From Asanoa hainanensis (GTDB lineage: Bacteria; Actinomycetota; Actinomycetes; Mycobacteriales; Micromonosporaceae), in the NCBI RefSeq assembly GCF_900188485.1, contig NZ_FZPH01000003.1, positions 1-64,000 of the forward strand: DNA of 64,000 nucleotides, read 5' to 3'. Positions within the stretch are counted from its first letter, which is position 1. Each line of letters opens with the position of its first letter. A model generated the notes under the pieces. That model made no database searches, was not told the origin of the DNA, and saw only the letters and a list, made by a program, of their open reading frames with translations. A program made the translations under genes and the position numbers. Below, one piece after another: positions 1-8,695 of this stretch.

Positions 1-44
1 AGGAACAGGCCCTTGCTCGTGCCGATGGTCAGGAGGACGGTCAT
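1..44 (-). CDS. 5' end of a leftward gene, possibly a BNR/sialidase-like protein (partial)
   Basis: Only the first 14-15 codons lie in the window. The reading frame starts at ATG (44..42, minus strand) and gives MTVLLTIGTSKGLFL. From memory, this resembles the first beta strand of actinobacterial BNR/YVTN-repeat 'glycosyl hydrolase-like' proteins, which begin with an IGTxKGLFL-type stretch. No clear ribosome site is visible upstream, so the start is tentative. The gene would diverge from the PH-domain gene that begins 57 bp away. The family assignment rests on a very short peptide. Confidence 0.4.
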   Translation of the reverse strand, partial: MTVLLTIGTSKGLF

Positions 45-100
45 GGGCAAGAGTATGCGCGCGACCACCGACAGAAATGGGCCGAAGCGAGGGTGGGAAG

Positions 101-541
101 ATGAGCGACATGAACAAGGTACGTTTCCGCCCGCACCAATCGATCTTGATCGCCGCGTTCATCGCGTTCGTCGGCATACTGCCGATCGCGTTCGGGCCGA
201 ACCTGCCTTCCGACATCGTGTCGACGGACGAGGGCTCGCCGGTGCGGTGGGTCTTCGTACCCCTGTTGATCATCCCGATCGCGGTTTTTGTCTGGGTTCT
301 TCGCTCCGGCACCGACGCCGACTCCTCCGGCATGCGCGTCCGGGGCCTCTTCGGGACCAAGCGGATCCCCTGGTCGGAGGTACGCGAGCTGGCGACCGAC
401 GATCGCGGCCGCGCGGTGGTCCTGCTGCGCGACGGGTACGCCGTCACCCTCGCCTCGGTCCGCCGCGACGACGTCAGCCGGCTCGTCGAGGCCAGCGGCC
501 AGGGCATCGTCTGGCAGAAGAACACCCAGCAGGCTCAGTAG
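101..541 (+). CDS. small membrane protein with a bacterial PH-like domain
   Basis: 146 aa. The start is ATG 101 behind the purine-rich GGGTGGGAAG; an upstream in-frame ATG at 77 has no ribosome site. Two hydrophobic segments are visible (about residues 11-30 and 48-69), followed by a compact soluble region (about 72-146) with GMRVRGLFGTKRIPWSEV. That is the pattern of actinobacterial bPH_6/'PH domain-containing' membrane proteins: two helices, then a beta-rich domain with a conserved IPW. The function of the family is unknown; a structural role at the membrane is likely. The 3' end overlaps the convergent dehydrogenase gene by 7 bp. Confidence 0.75.
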   Translation: MSDMNKVRFRPHQSILIAAFIAFVGILPIAFGPNLPSDIVSTDEGSPVRWVFVPLLIIPIAVFVWVLRSGTDADSSGMRVRGLFGTKRIPWSEVRELATDDRGRAVVLLRDGYAVTLASVRRDDVSRLVEASGQGIVWQKNTQQAQ

Positions 542-1464
542 CCCCCGACGACCTCGTTCGCCAGGGGGTCGCCGGCCACGAACCGGCGGAGTTGGTCGCC
601 GACCAGCCGGTACGCCCGCGGGTGCAGGCCCCGGACCGATCCGGCGACGTGCGGGGTGATCAGCACGTTCGGCAGATCCCAGAGCGGATGTCCGGCCGGC
701 AGCGGCTCCGGCTCCGTCACGTCGAGGGCCGCGCCGATCCGGCCGGTCGAGACCGCGTCGACCAGCGCGGCCGTGTCGGCCACCGGCCCGCGGGCCGCGT
801 TGACCAGCAGCGCGCCGTCCTTCATCGCGGCCAGGAACGGCGCCGAGACCAGACCGCGGGTCTCCGCCGTGAGCGGCACGATCACCACGACCACGTCGGC
901 GGCGGGCAGCAGCGACGGCAGTGCCGACACCGGATGCACGCCGTCGCGGGCCGTCCGCGCCACCGACGTCACCGTCACCTCGAACGGCTCCAGGCGGGCC
1001 TTGATCGCCGTGCCGATCGAGCCGGCGCCGACGATCAGGACGTGCTTGCCGGCGAGCTCGTCCGTCGGCGCATAAGCCGCATATGACCACTCGTGCCGCG
1101 CCTGGGCGCGGGCGAAGCCCGGGAAATCCCGCAGGTACGAGAGGATCGCCGTCAACACCCACTCGGCCGTCGAGGAGTCGTGCACACCCCGGGCGTCGTG
1201 CAGGGTGACCTCGGGAGAGAGGTGTCCGGACCAGGCGTCGGCGCCGGCGCTGAGCAGCTGCACCACCCGAAGGGCGGGCATCTGGGCGGCCAGCCGCACC
1301 GAGTCGGACAGCGCCAGGAACGGCGGCACCCAGAAGACCAGGTCGTCCGGGGAGGACGGAAGCGCGTCGGGGCTCTCCGCGATCTCCAGCGTCACGGACG
1401 CCGGCACCGGGCCCATGAGGTCACGACCGTGCGGGTGCGGGATCCAGACCTTCACGGGCGCCAC
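535..1464 (-). CDS. D-isomer-specific 2-hydroxyacid dehydrogenase (NAD-dependent)
   Basis: 309 aa, a normal length for the family. The Rossmann dinucleotide site is VGAGSIG (about 145-151). The catalytic triad is recognisable as Arg225 (NAARGP), Glu251 (DVTEPE) and His272 (TPHVAGS). It should interconvert a 2-keto acid and a D-2-hydroxy acid; the sequence does not reveal the substrate (glyoxylate/hydroxypyruvate-type or phosphoglycerate-like). It starts with GTG six bases after the stop of the upstream membrane glycosyltransferase-like gene, so the two are probably cotranscribed. GTG 1455 is an alternative start, and neither has a strong Shine-Dalgarno sequence. Confidence 0.88.
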   Translation of the reverse strand: MAPVKVWIPHPHGRDLMGPVPASVTLEIAESPDALPSSPDDLVFWVPPFLALSDSVRLAAQMPALRVVQLLSAGADAWSGHLSPEVTLHDARGVHDSSTAEWVLTAILSYLRDFPGFARAQARHEWSYAAYAPTDELAGKHVLIVGAGSIGTAIKARLEPFEVTVTSVARTARDGVHPVSALPSLLPAADVVVVIVPLTAETRGLVSAPFLAAMKDGALLVNAARGPVADTAALVDAVSTGRIGAALDVTEPEPLPAGHPLWDLPNVLITPHVAGSVRGLHPRAYRLVGDQLRRFVAGDPLANEVVGGY

Positions 1465-1470
1465 GGTACG

Positions 1471-3099
1471 TCAGTCGGGCAGCGGGAGATCGACGCGGGT
1501 GGTCGGCTGAAAGATGTCGTACCCGGAGGCTACGTTCTCGGCGTAGGTCAGTTGCCGGCTGTCGAGATAGTCCCGCACCGCCTGGCTCTCCGGAGAGCCG
1601 GTCGGCAGGGCGAAGGTCCGCGTGGGCGCCTCGGCGACGGCTTTCTTGTACGGCTGGTATCTGTCGAAGCCCGGCGTCAGGTCGGCGGCGATCACGGCGC
1701 ACCGCACCCGTTCAGAGGAGATGTAGGCGATGTAGTTACAGGTCCAATATTCCGAATAGACGTACGTGACGCCGCGCCGGTCGAGCTCGGCCAGCAGGCC
1801 CACCTGGCGGTCGTCGACGGCGGCGATCCGTGGCAGCTCGTGCACCACCATGCCGGTCGCCACGAGCGAGAAGGCGCAGACCACGGCGAGGCCGGCCGCA
1901 CCGAGCCAGCGGGTGACCCGGCCGCGCAACGTCCACAGTGGCCACAGCACCGCCGGCGTCGAGATCAGCAGGCAGTGCAGGTAGCGACCGCTCTCGATCG
2001 GGGTGTTGCCGGCGGCGTTGCTGCGCGCGTAGACCACCAGGCTGACCAGCGCGGCCGCGACGAGGGCGAGGCGGCCTGCCGCGCGCACGCGATCGGGCGG
2101 ACTCGCAGCGCGCCCGGCGGGCTCGCCTGCGGACGCCACCCGGTCGGCGCGGGTCCGGAAGGATCGCCAGGCGGCGAAGCCGGCCACGGCGAGCAGGATC
2201 AGCCAGGCGGGCGCCCACCAGAGTTGCCAGGGCTCGCAGCGGCCCGGTGCGCACAGGCCCGTGGCCAACGGGATGCCGGTCAGCACGCCGCCGTGCAGGC
2301 GGTCGGCCCACGACGCTTCGATGCCACCGCCGTTGAGGCCTAGGAACGTCGGGATCGCGCTGTGTTTCCACGACGAGGTCAGGTCGTGGATCACCAGCGG
2401 CGCGGCGCCGAGGACCACTCCGGCCGCCAGTGCGATCCAGGACCGTTTTGCCGCCTTCTTCAGCAGCAGCAGGCACGACGCGGCGGCCAGGTAAGGGAGG
2501 ACCAGCCAGTCGACCCAGAGCATGAGGCCGGCTATCAGTCCGAAGGCGGCGTACCCGGCGGTGCGCGGTCGCACGGCCAGCCCCACCGCGAGCAGCACGA
2601 GCGCGGCTCCGGCCGGGTTGATCTCCGGATAGCCGCCGCCTGAGATGAGTTGGTTCTTCAGGACGCGGTCGGATCCCAGCGCCAGCAGGCCGACGACGAA
2701 CGTGGCGAACCAGGGCGAGTACAACCGCCGGGTCAACGCCCACATCGCCGCCAAGAAAGCCGCATAAAGCAGCAAATTGGGCATCCGCAGCGCCAACACC
2801 GAGCCGTTGGCCAGGGCTACCAGGGGCGCGGCCAGGTACGCCTCCAGCGTGCCCATGTAGTTCTGGCCGTAGAAGTAGACCGGCAGCCCGTTGCCCTGGC
2901 CGATGTGCAGGGCCGCGAGGCCCATCGTGCCCTCGTCGCTGTTCGTCGGCGGGGCGTCCGCGAGGAGGACGGCGATCCGGAAGCCGAGGCCGGCCAGCCC
3001 GAGCGCGAGAGCGGTGAGCACAGCGGCGCCCGGCCGGCGCCGGCCGGTGGCTGGCGAGACTGCGGGCGTGGAGGTCTGCGCGCCGGTCAGGATCGCCAC
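1471..3099 (-). CDS. polytopic membrane glycosyltransferase-like protein (GT39/ArnT-like)
   Basis: 542 aa with roughly a dozen hydrophobic segments. After the first helix comes the acidic motif NSDEGTMGL (about residues 52-60), then a lumenal region with YFYGQNYMG. That is the arrangement of polyprenyl-phosphate-sugar-dependent glycosyltransferases (PMT/ArnT superfamily), where a DE motif binds the donor. The reading frame stays open for another 295 codons upstream, but that part is low-complexity and lies antisense to the thioesterase gene. I therefore place the start at GTG 3099, preceded by GAGAG. It is divergent from the thioesterase and lies just upstream of the 2-hydroxyacid dehydrogenase. 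Acceptor and donor are unknown. Confidence 0.7.
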   Translation of the reverse strand: MAILTGAQTSTPAVSPATGRRRPGAAVLTALALGLAGLGFRIAVLLADAPPTNSDEGTMGLAALHIGQGNGLPVYFYGQNYMGTLEAYLAAPLVALANGSVLALRMPNLLLYAAFLAAMWALTRRLYSPWFATFVVGLLALGSDRVLKNQLISGGGYPEINPAGAALVLLAVGLAVRPRTAGYAAFGLIAGLMLWVDWLVLPYLAAASCLLLLKKAAKRSWIALAAGVVLGAAPLVIHDLTSSWKHSAIPTFLGLNGGGIEASWADRLHGGVLTGIPLATGLCAPGRCEPWQLWWAPAWLILLAVAGFAAWRSFRTRADRVASAGEPAGRAASPPDRVRAAGRLALVAAALVSLVVYARSNAAGNTPIESGRYLHCLLISTPAVLWPLWTLRGRVTRWLGAAGLAVVCAFSLVATGMVVHELPRIAAVDDRQVGLLAELDRRGVTYVYSEYWTCNYIAYISSERVRCAVIAADLTPGFDRYQPYKKAVAEAPTRTFALPTGSPESQAVRDYLDSRQLTYAENVASGYDIFQPTTRVDLPLPD

Positions 3100-3213
3100 G
3101 CCGGGCAGTCTCTCACGATGCCGCGCTGCGCGTGAGCGCCTGGTACGCCGCTGGATCTTGCCAAGCACGAGCGGCGGCACCGGAAACAGCCCGCAACCCG
3201 TACCCTCTGTGAC

Positions 3214-3627
3214 GTGGGATTCACTGTCGAAGACGCCAACGGAGTCCTGGCCGACAACTTCGCGCCGTGGGTGCGGGACCTCGGGCTGGTGGTCGAGCAC
3301 GTCGAGCCCGGCGTCGCCACGCTGCGGCTGCCGTGGTCCGACCGACTCGCCCGCGAGGGCGGCGCGATGAGCGGCCAGGCGCTGATGGCCGCCGCCGACA
3401 CCGCCACCGTGATCGCGATCTCCGCGGCCCGGGCCGCCTTCGTGCCCATGACCACCGTGCAGCTCTCGACGACCTTCCAGCGGCCGATCGCCGGCGTCGA
3501 TGTCCAGGTGCTGGCCAAGGTCACCAAGCTCGGCCGCACCCTGGCCTTCGCCGACATCACCCTGACCCCCGACGGCGCCAGCGCGCCGGCCGCCCAGGCC
3601 CAGACCGTCTACGCACTGCTGGGCTGA
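3214..3627 (+). CDS. PaaI-family hotdog-fold thioesterase
   Basis: 137 aa. The hotdog-fold signature is visible: a hydrophobic core with MSGQALMAAADTATVIAI (central helix, about residues 50-67) followed by TTVQLSTTFQRPI and a strand ending in AKVTKLGRTLAFADI. This is the layout of PaaI/YigI-type acyl-CoA thioesterases. The start is GTG 3214. There is no ribosome site, but TACCCT sits 7 nt upstream of the start, so the mRNA may be leaderless. It is divergent from the GT39-like gene. The substrate (phenylacetyl-CoA-like or medium-chain acyl-CoA) cannot be told from sequence. Confidence 0.82.
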   Translation: MGFTVEDANGVLADNFAPWVRDLGLVVEHVEPGVATLRLPWSDRLAREGGAMSGQALMAAADTATVIAISAARAAFVPMTTVQLSTTFQRPIAGVDVQVLAKVTKLGRTLAFADITLTPDGASAPAAQAQTVYALLG

Positions 3628-3630
3628 CCA

Positions 3631-3683
3631 AGCCACCAGGCCAGCCAAAGCCACCAGGCCAGCCAAGCCACCGGGCCGACCAA
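3631..3683. repeat. three tandem copies of a 17-18 bp unit
   Basis: The unit AGCCACCAGGCCAGCCAA occurs at 3631-3648, 3649-3665 (one base shorter) and 3666-3683 (three differences). It directly follows the thioesterase stop codon and is non-coding in context. The rest of the gap up to 3793 holds no gene. The units do not form strong hairpins. Confidence 0.7.
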
Positions 3684-3793
3684 GGCGAATCAGTCGGCGT
3701 AACTTTCCGCGAGGCGTACTCGTTGATGGTGTGAGGCGAGGTATCTTCTCGCCGTCACTCCCCCGGCCCCTCCACCCAAGGGGATGACCACCC

Positions 3794-6433
3794 GTGTCAT
3801 CTACGTCCCCACAGCTGCCCCGGTTCGCGCGGATCGTCGCCATCGCCGGGCCGCCCTCGGCGGCCCTGGCGACACTGGTCTGCGCGGCCGCCGGGGTCCT
3901 GCCGGCGCTGACCGCGCTCGCGGCCGCGACGGCGCTGACGGCCGCCGTCGGCACCGTCCGGCTGGTCCGGCTCGCGCTGCGCATCCACGCCCGCGTGCAC
4001 TCGTTCGGTCCGTGCCGCGGCGCCGGCTACCTGGGAATGGGCGCACTCGCCACCGGCCTGTCGGTGGTCCTGCTGCCCTTCGCGCCACCCGGAGCGGCCC
4101 GGCCGACCATCGCCGTCGTCGGCCTCGCCTTCGCGTCCGTGCTCTACGTGATCGGCCTGCTGCTCCTGCCCGGTGCCGCCACCAGCACGCACGCCCGGCT
4201 CCGCCGCTGCTTCGACGGCCTCAGCCTGGGCATCAGCATCGCGTTCGCGGTCTGGTTGCTGCCGCCGCAGGGCGAGATGCCGGCGGCGGCGCTCGCCGCG
4301 GCCCTGCTCGGCTCCTTCGGCCTGGCCACCGCCACGGTGATCGTGCTGCGCGTGGTCGCCTACCGGCGGGCGGCGTGGCTGTGCGGCGGCGGCGCCGGCA
4401 TCGCGCTCGGCGGCATCGGCGCACTGGCGATCATCCTCGCGTACGGGGGTCCCGACTGGGCGCTGCTGGTCGCGGGGGCGACGATCGCGGTCAGCCCCGG
4501 GCTGATCCTCGCCGGCGCCGCGCTCACGGAGGCCGGCGTCGAGCCGCCCACGGTCGGTGAGCCCGAGTCGCACCTGTCCGCGTACCCGTTGCTGACCATC
4601 CCCGCCGTCGTCGCCACGCTGGCCGCCGCCTGGCACCTCGTCACCGTCGGCCAGTTCGACAAGACGTCGATCGTGCTCGGCCTCTCGGTGATCCCGACGG
4701 TGGTCGCGCGCGAGGTGTTCGCGGTCTCGGACGTACGCCGCTACGCCAAGCGACTATCCACACAGGAGGCTCATTTCCGCTCGCTGGTGTCCGGCGCGGG
4801 CGACCTCACCATGGTGGTCGGCGAGGACCTGGTGGTGCGATGGCAGTCGCCGGCCGCGGCCCGGCTCTTCGGACTGTCCGATGCGGACGTCGTCGGTCGC
4901 GCCTTTCCCGACCTGATGCATCCCGAGGACGCCGCCGACGTGCTGGCCGTGCTCAACCAGACACTGTCCGACAAGGACGGAGAAGAAGCCCGCCCAGCGC
5001 TGGTTCCCGCCCGCCTGCGCGACGGCCACGGGGCCTGGCGCGACACCGAGTCGACGCTCAGCGACCAGCGTGGCATTCCCGAGGTGGCCGGGCTGGTGGT
5101 GCACATCCGCGACGTCGGCGAGCGCCGGCACCTGGAGCGCACGCTGCACAAGCTGGCGTTCACCGACCAGCTCACCGGCCTGGCCAACCGGCGCGAGCTG
5201 ATGCGCACGATCGCCACGCAGCGCTCGGTCGAGGGACACACCGGCGCCCTCCTGGTGATCGACCTGCACGGCATCGCGGGGGTCAACGACGCCCGCGGCC
5301 GCGAGGTCGGCGACGCCGTCCTCATCGAGGTGGGCCGCCGACTGCGGTCTACGGTCGGCACCGACGACGTGGCGGCCCGGCTGGCCGGTGACGAGTTCGC
5401 GGTGGTCACCGTCGAGGGCCCGGTCGTCGCGTACGCCCTGGGCACCCGGTTGTTGACCGCGCTGACCGAGCCGTACCTGTTGCCCGGCGCTACCGTGCAC
5501 ATCTACGTCAGCGTCGGCCTCGCCGAGCTCGCCGGCGGCGACGGCGTCGACGACGTGCTCCGCCGCGCCGACCTGGCCCGCCGCCGCGCGGGTCAGCTCG
5601 GCCGCAACCGGATCGAGTGGTACGACGCGTACCTCGAAGAGCAGTTGGTCCGCCGGATGGACCTCGAGCGCGAGCTGCCGGGCGCGGCCAGCCGAGGCGA
5701 GCTCGACCTGGTCTTCCAACCGATCCTCGGCCTGCACGACGGCCAACCGGTCGGTGCGGAGGCGCTGCTGCGCTGGCGCAGCCCGGCCCTCGGCACGGTC
5801 CTCCCGAACGAGCTGCTGCCGGTCGCCGAGGACCTCGGGGTGATCGGCGAGATCGGCCAGTGGGTACTCCAGGACGCCTGCCGCCGGATCGCCGGCTGGG
5901 ACCCACGGCTGTGGCTGTCGGTCAACGTCTCCCCGCTCGAGCTGGCCGCACCGGACTTCGTCAGCCAGGTCGCCGCGACGCTGGTCGCCAGCCGCCTCTC
6001 CCCCGAACGCCTGGTGATCGAGATCGCCGAGGGCCGCGTCGGCACGGACACCCCGACGGTCGTGACGCAGCTGGCGGGCCTGCGGGCACTGGGCGTACGC
6101 ACGGCGCTCGACGACTTCGGCGCCGCCCAGGCGAGCCTGGCCCACCTGCGCCGCCTACCGATCGACATCCTCAAGGTCGACCGGGCCCTGGTCGGCGAGC
6201 ACGGCACGAGCCGCCAGAGCGGCGGCATGGCCAAACCCCTGATCGACGTCGTGGTCAGCGTTGGCCGCCGCCTCGGCATGGAGATCATCGCGGAAGGTCT
6301 GGAGTCCGGCGCCCAGATCGACCAGGCCCGCACCGCCGGCTGCCAACTCGGCCAAGGGTTCGCCCTCGCCCACCCGGCCCCAGCCGAACGCCTCGAAGCC
6401 TTCCTAGCCGAACGCCTAACCCAACCCAACTAG
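3794..6433 (+). CDS. membrane PAS-GGDEF-EAL protein with a degenerate GGDEF domain
   Basis: 879 aa. The N-terminal about 320 residues form 8 or so membrane helices. A PAS-like sensor follows (about 338-450), then a GGDEF domain (455-610) and an EAL domain (625-870). The GGDEF signature reads AGDEF (about 531-535) and the substrate loop reads DLHGIAGVND instead of DxDxFKxIND; there is no RxxD inhibitory site, so cyclase activity is doubtful. The EAL domain keeps EALLRW, NVS, EIxE, DDFG, KVDR and AEGLE, but loop 6 (normally GTGYSS) reads GAAQAS. Overall this suggests a c-di-GMP phosphodiesterase or a c-di-GMP/GTP-sensing effector in the membrane. The start is GTG 3794. Confidence 0.9.
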   Translation: MSSTSPQLPRFARIVAIAGPPSAALATLVCAAAGVLPALTALAAATALTAAVGTVRLVRLALRIHARVHSFGPCRGAGYLGMGALATGLSVVLLPFAPPGAARPTIAVVGLAFASVLYVIGLLLLPGAATSTHARLRRCFDGLSLGISIAFAVWLLPPQGEMPAAALAAALLGSFGLATATVIVLRVVAYRRAAWLCGGGAGIALGGIGALAIILAYGGPDWALLVAGATIAVSPGLILAGAALTEAGVEPPTVGEPESHLSAYPLLTIPAVVATLAAAWHLVTVGQFDKTSIVLGLSVIPTVVAREVFAVSDVRRYAKRLSTQEAHFRSLVSGAGDLTMVVGEDLVVRWQSPAAARLFGLSDADVVGRAFPDLMHPEDAADVLAVLNQTLSDKDGEEARPALVPARLRDGHGAWRDTESTLSDQRGIPEVAGLVVHIRDVGERRHLERTLHKLAFTDQLTGLANRRELMRTIATQRSVEGHTGALLVIDLHGIAGVNDARGREVGDAVLIEVGRRLRSTVGTDDVAARLAGDEFAVVTVEGPVVAYALGTRLLTALTEPYLLPGATVHIYVSVGLAELAGGDGVDDVLRRADLARRRAGQLGRNRIEWYDAYLEEQLVRRMDLERELPGAASRGELDLVFQPILGLHDGQPVGAEALLRWRSPALGTVLPNELLPVAEDLGVIGEIGQWVLQDACRRIAGWDPRLWLSVNVSPLELAAPDFVSQVAATLVASRLSPERLVIEIAEGRVGTDTPTVVTQLAGLRALGVRTALDDFGAAQASLAHLRRLPIDILKVDRALVGEHGTSRQSGGMAKPLIDVVVSVGRRLGMEIIAEGLESGAQIDQARTAGCQLGQGFALAHPAPAERLEAFLAERLTQPN

Positions 6434-6905
6434 CGAGAGATCAAGATCAAGCTTTCCCGGGTGCGCCGGGCGCACGACCGTTGCTCCCGCCGGAGACCGG
6501 GCCGGGCCCAAGGGGGCCCGTCCCTGCCAGGTCCGCGACCCAAGCCCACCAAGCGTGTGTTTTGGCCGCTTTGCTCTGCACCGATCGGTGGATGGGCGGC
6601 CGAGGGGTTGGGTTTGGGGCGATGCGCGACCAACCGCGGACCTGGCAGCGCAGCGCAGCGGAGCGCTCCCCGGCGGGAGCGACGGTCGCGCCGCCGACGA
6701 ACCCGGGCAAGGATCACTTTGTTTGTTCGGTTGGTGGCGCTGTTCTCGCGGTAAAGATTGATTGGTTCATGTTTCCGGCTTGAAACGGGCGGAGGGGCCG
6801 GCAGAGGCACGTTCGACCTGAGAAATAGAATCGCTCGGGTCGGCGGGCGCGTGTCGCGCTCGGCTGACCTCATACGAATCGCCCACACGACGCAAGGGGG
6901 CACTG
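6434..6905. other. 472-bp intergenic region before gatC
   Basis: I see no gene here. The first 270 bp carry an imperfect inverted pair of the dispersed repeat described separately (6454-6537 and 6635-6707). From about 6710 to 6900 the sequence is AT-richer (for example AAAGATTGATTGGTTCATG and AGAAATAGAATCG) and probably contains the gatCAB promoter. The ribosome site AAGGGGG lies immediately before the gatC ATG. Confidence 0.6.
6454..6707. repeat. inverted pair of a ~75-85 bp dispersed intergenic repeat
   Basis: The left arm is 6454-6537 and the right arm 6635-6707, in inverted orientation. Outer ends: CCCGGGTGCGCC against the complement of CGACGAACCCGGG. Middle: ACGACCGTTGCTCCCGCCGG against the complement of CCGGCGGGAGCGACGGTCG. 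Inner ends: CTGCCAGGTCCGCG is the exact complement of CGCGGACCTGGCAG. The right arm is closer to the single copy at 10232-10305 than to its own partner. About 97 bp separate the arms. The pairing could form a long cruciform or RNA hairpin; the arrangement resembles REP/BIME elements. Confidence 0.75.
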
Positions 6906-7205
6906 ATGGCTGCCATTTCCCGCGATGAGGTCGCGCATCTCGCGCGGCTGTCGCGGCTCGCCGTGACCGAGCAGGAGCTCGACACGTTCGCCGGCCAGCT
7001 GGACGTGATTCTCCAGGCCGTGGCGCGGGTGGGTGAGGTCGCGGCGGCGGACATCCCGCCCACCTCGCACTCCGTGCCGTTGACCAACGTGCTCCGGGAA
7101 GACGTCGTGATCAACTGCCTGACCCGGGAAGAGGCCCTCGCGGGCGCGCCGGATGTCGAGGAAGACCGGTTCCGGGTGCCGCGCATCCTGGACGAGGAGG
7201 CGTGA
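6906..7205 (+). CDS. gatC: Asp-tRNA(Asn)/Glu-tRNA(Gln) amidotransferase subunit C
   Basis: 99 aa, typical for GatC. It carries the N-terminal helix [21 protein letters not shown] and the conserved [18 protein letters not shown] linker that wraps around GatA. GatC stabilises the GatA-GatB complex, which amidates misacylated Glu-tRNA(Gln) and/or Asp-tRNA(Asn) in the cytosol. The start is ATG 6906 with AAGGGGG upstream. It is first gene of the operon; its stop overlaps the gatA GTG by 3 bases. Confidence 0.97.
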   Translation: MAAISRDEVAHLARLSRLAVTEQELDTFAGQLDVILQAVARVGEVAAADIPPTSHSVPLTNVLREDVVINCLTREEALAGAPDVEEDRFRVPRILDEEA

Positions 7206-8695
7206 CAACAGTGTCCGACCTGACCAGGATGACCGCCGCCGAGCTTGCCGGGACGATCGCCAAGGGTGACGCGTCGGCCGAGGAGGTGACCCGGGCCCAC
7301 CTCGACCGGATCACCGCCGTCGACGGCAAGGTGCACGCCTTCCTGCACGTCGACGCCGACGGTGCCATCGACGCCGCCCGCAAGGTCGACGCCAAGCGGG
7401 CCGCGGGTCAGGAGCTCGGCCCGCTCGCCGGCGTTCCCATCGCCGTCAAGGACGTGCTGACCACCCGCGGCGTGCCGACCACGGCCGGCTCCAAGATCCT
7501 CGAGGGTTGGCGCCCGCCGTACGACTCGACCGTGGTCGAGCGTCTCCGTGACGCCGGCACCGTGATCCTCGGCAAGACGAACATGGACGAGTTCGCGATG
7601 GGCTCGTCGACGGAATACAGCGCCTACGGGCCGACCAACAACCCGTGGGACCTCGGCCGGATCCCCGGCGGTTCCGGCGGTGGCAGCGCCGCGGCGGTCG
7701 CCGCCTACGAGGCGCCGCTGGCGATCGGCACCGACACCGGCGGTTCGATCCGCCAGCCCGGCGCGGTCACCGGCACCGTCGGCGCGAAGCCCACCTACGG
7801 CGGCACCTCCCGCTACGGGCTGATCGCGTTCTCGTCGAGCCTCGACACCCCCGGCCCGTGCGCCCGCACCGTGCTCGACGCGGCCCTGCTCCACGAGGTG
7901 ATGGCCGGCCACGACTGGCGCGACTCGACCTCGATCCCCCAGCCTGTGCCGCCGGTGGTCGAGGCCGCCCGGCGCGGCATGTCCGGCGATCTGACCGGCG
8001 TGAAGCTGGGCCTGGTCACCGAGTTCGACGCGGGCGAGGGCGCCGAGCCGGGCGTCATGGCCGCCTTCCACGACGCGCTGGCCGCGCTGACCAAGCTCGG
8101 CGCCGAGATCGTCGAGGTGTCCGCGCCGCACTTCCAGTACGCGCTGCCCGCCTACTACCTGATCGCGCCGAGCGAGTGCTCCTCGAACCTCGCCCGGTTC
8201 GACGGCGTCCGCTTCGGGCTGCGGGTCGGCGACGACGGCAACCGCTCGCTCGAAGAGGTCATGTCGCTGACCCGCGAGGCCGGCTTCGGCGCCGAGGTCA
8301 AGCGCCGGATCATGCTCGGCACGTACGCGCTGTCCAGCGGCTACTACGACGCCTACTACGGGCAGGCGCAGAAGGTCCGCACGCTGATCACGCAGGACTT
8401 CAACGCCGCCTTCGAGCAGGTCGACGTGCTGGTCTCGCCGACCACCCCGTTCGTGGCGTTCCCGTTCGGGTCGCGCACCTCCGACCCGTACCAGATGTAT
8501 CTCGCGGACCTCTTCACGATCCCGACCAACCTGTACGGCGGCCCGGGCATCTCGGTGCCCTGTGGCCTGTCCGAAGGGCTGCCGGTCGGCTTCCAGATCA
8601 TGGCTCCGACCATGGCCGACGACCGCATGTACCGGGTCGCCGCCGCGCTCGAGTCCGCCGTCGGCACGCTGACCCCGCCGTCCCTGGAGGGCTGA
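7202..8695 (+). CDS. gatA: Asp-tRNA(Asn)/Glu-tRNA(Gln) amidotransferase subunit A (glutamine amidase)
   Basis: 497 aa. This is an amidase-signature enzyme: the catalytic Lys lies in IAVKDVLTT (about residue 82), the glycine/serine loop in [13 protein letters not shown] (about 157-169) and the nucleophile Ser in [12 protein letters not shown] (about 179-182). It releases ammonia from glutamine and channels it to GatB. Start is GTG 7202 in a GTGA overlap with gatC; GTG 7211 is a possible alternative. The 3' end overlaps gatB by one base (TGATG). These overlaps imply coupled translation and equal subunit supply. Confidence 0.98.
   Translation: MTTVSDLTRMTAAELAGTIAKGDASAEEVTRAHLDRITAVDGKVHAFLHVDADGAIDAARKVDAKRAAGQELGPLAGVPIAVKDVLTTRGVPTTAGSKILEGWRPPYDSTVVERLRDAGTVILGKTNMDEFAMGSSTEYSAYGPTNNPWDLGRIPGGSGGGSAAAVAAYEAPLAIGTDTGGSIRQPGAVTGTVGAKPTYGGTSRYGLIAFSSSLDTPGPCARTVLDAALLHEVMAGHDWRDSTSIPQPVPPVVEAARRGMSGDLTGVKLGLVTEFDAGEGAEPGVMAAFHDALAALTKLGAEIVEVSAPHFQYALPAYYLIAPSECSSNLARFDGVRFGLRVGDDGNRSLEEVMSLTREAGFGAEVKRRIMLGTYALSSGYYDAYYGQAQKVRTLITQDFNAAFEQVDVLVSPTTPFVAFPFGSRTSDPYQMYLADLFTIPTNLYGGPGISVPCGLSEGLPVGFQIMAPTMADDRMYRVAAALESAVGTLTPPSLEG

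Noticed and set aside
3100-3984. Upstream extension of the GT39-like reading frame (to 837 aa)
   Set aside because: The extra 295 codons are low-complexity, lie antisense to the thioesterase gene and show no domain. The true N-terminus with its first helix starts at GTG 3099.
6454-6707. Rho-independent terminator or riboswitch before gatC
   Set aside because: The arms are about 100 bp apart and the same sequence occurs in another intergenic region, so a dispersed repeat explains it better. No riboswitch core is recognisable.
7645-8694. 350-codon upstream extension of gatB inside gatA
   Set aside because: Arg/Gly-rich out-of-frame translation of gatA. The GatB N-terminus begins at ATG 8695 in a stop/start overlap.
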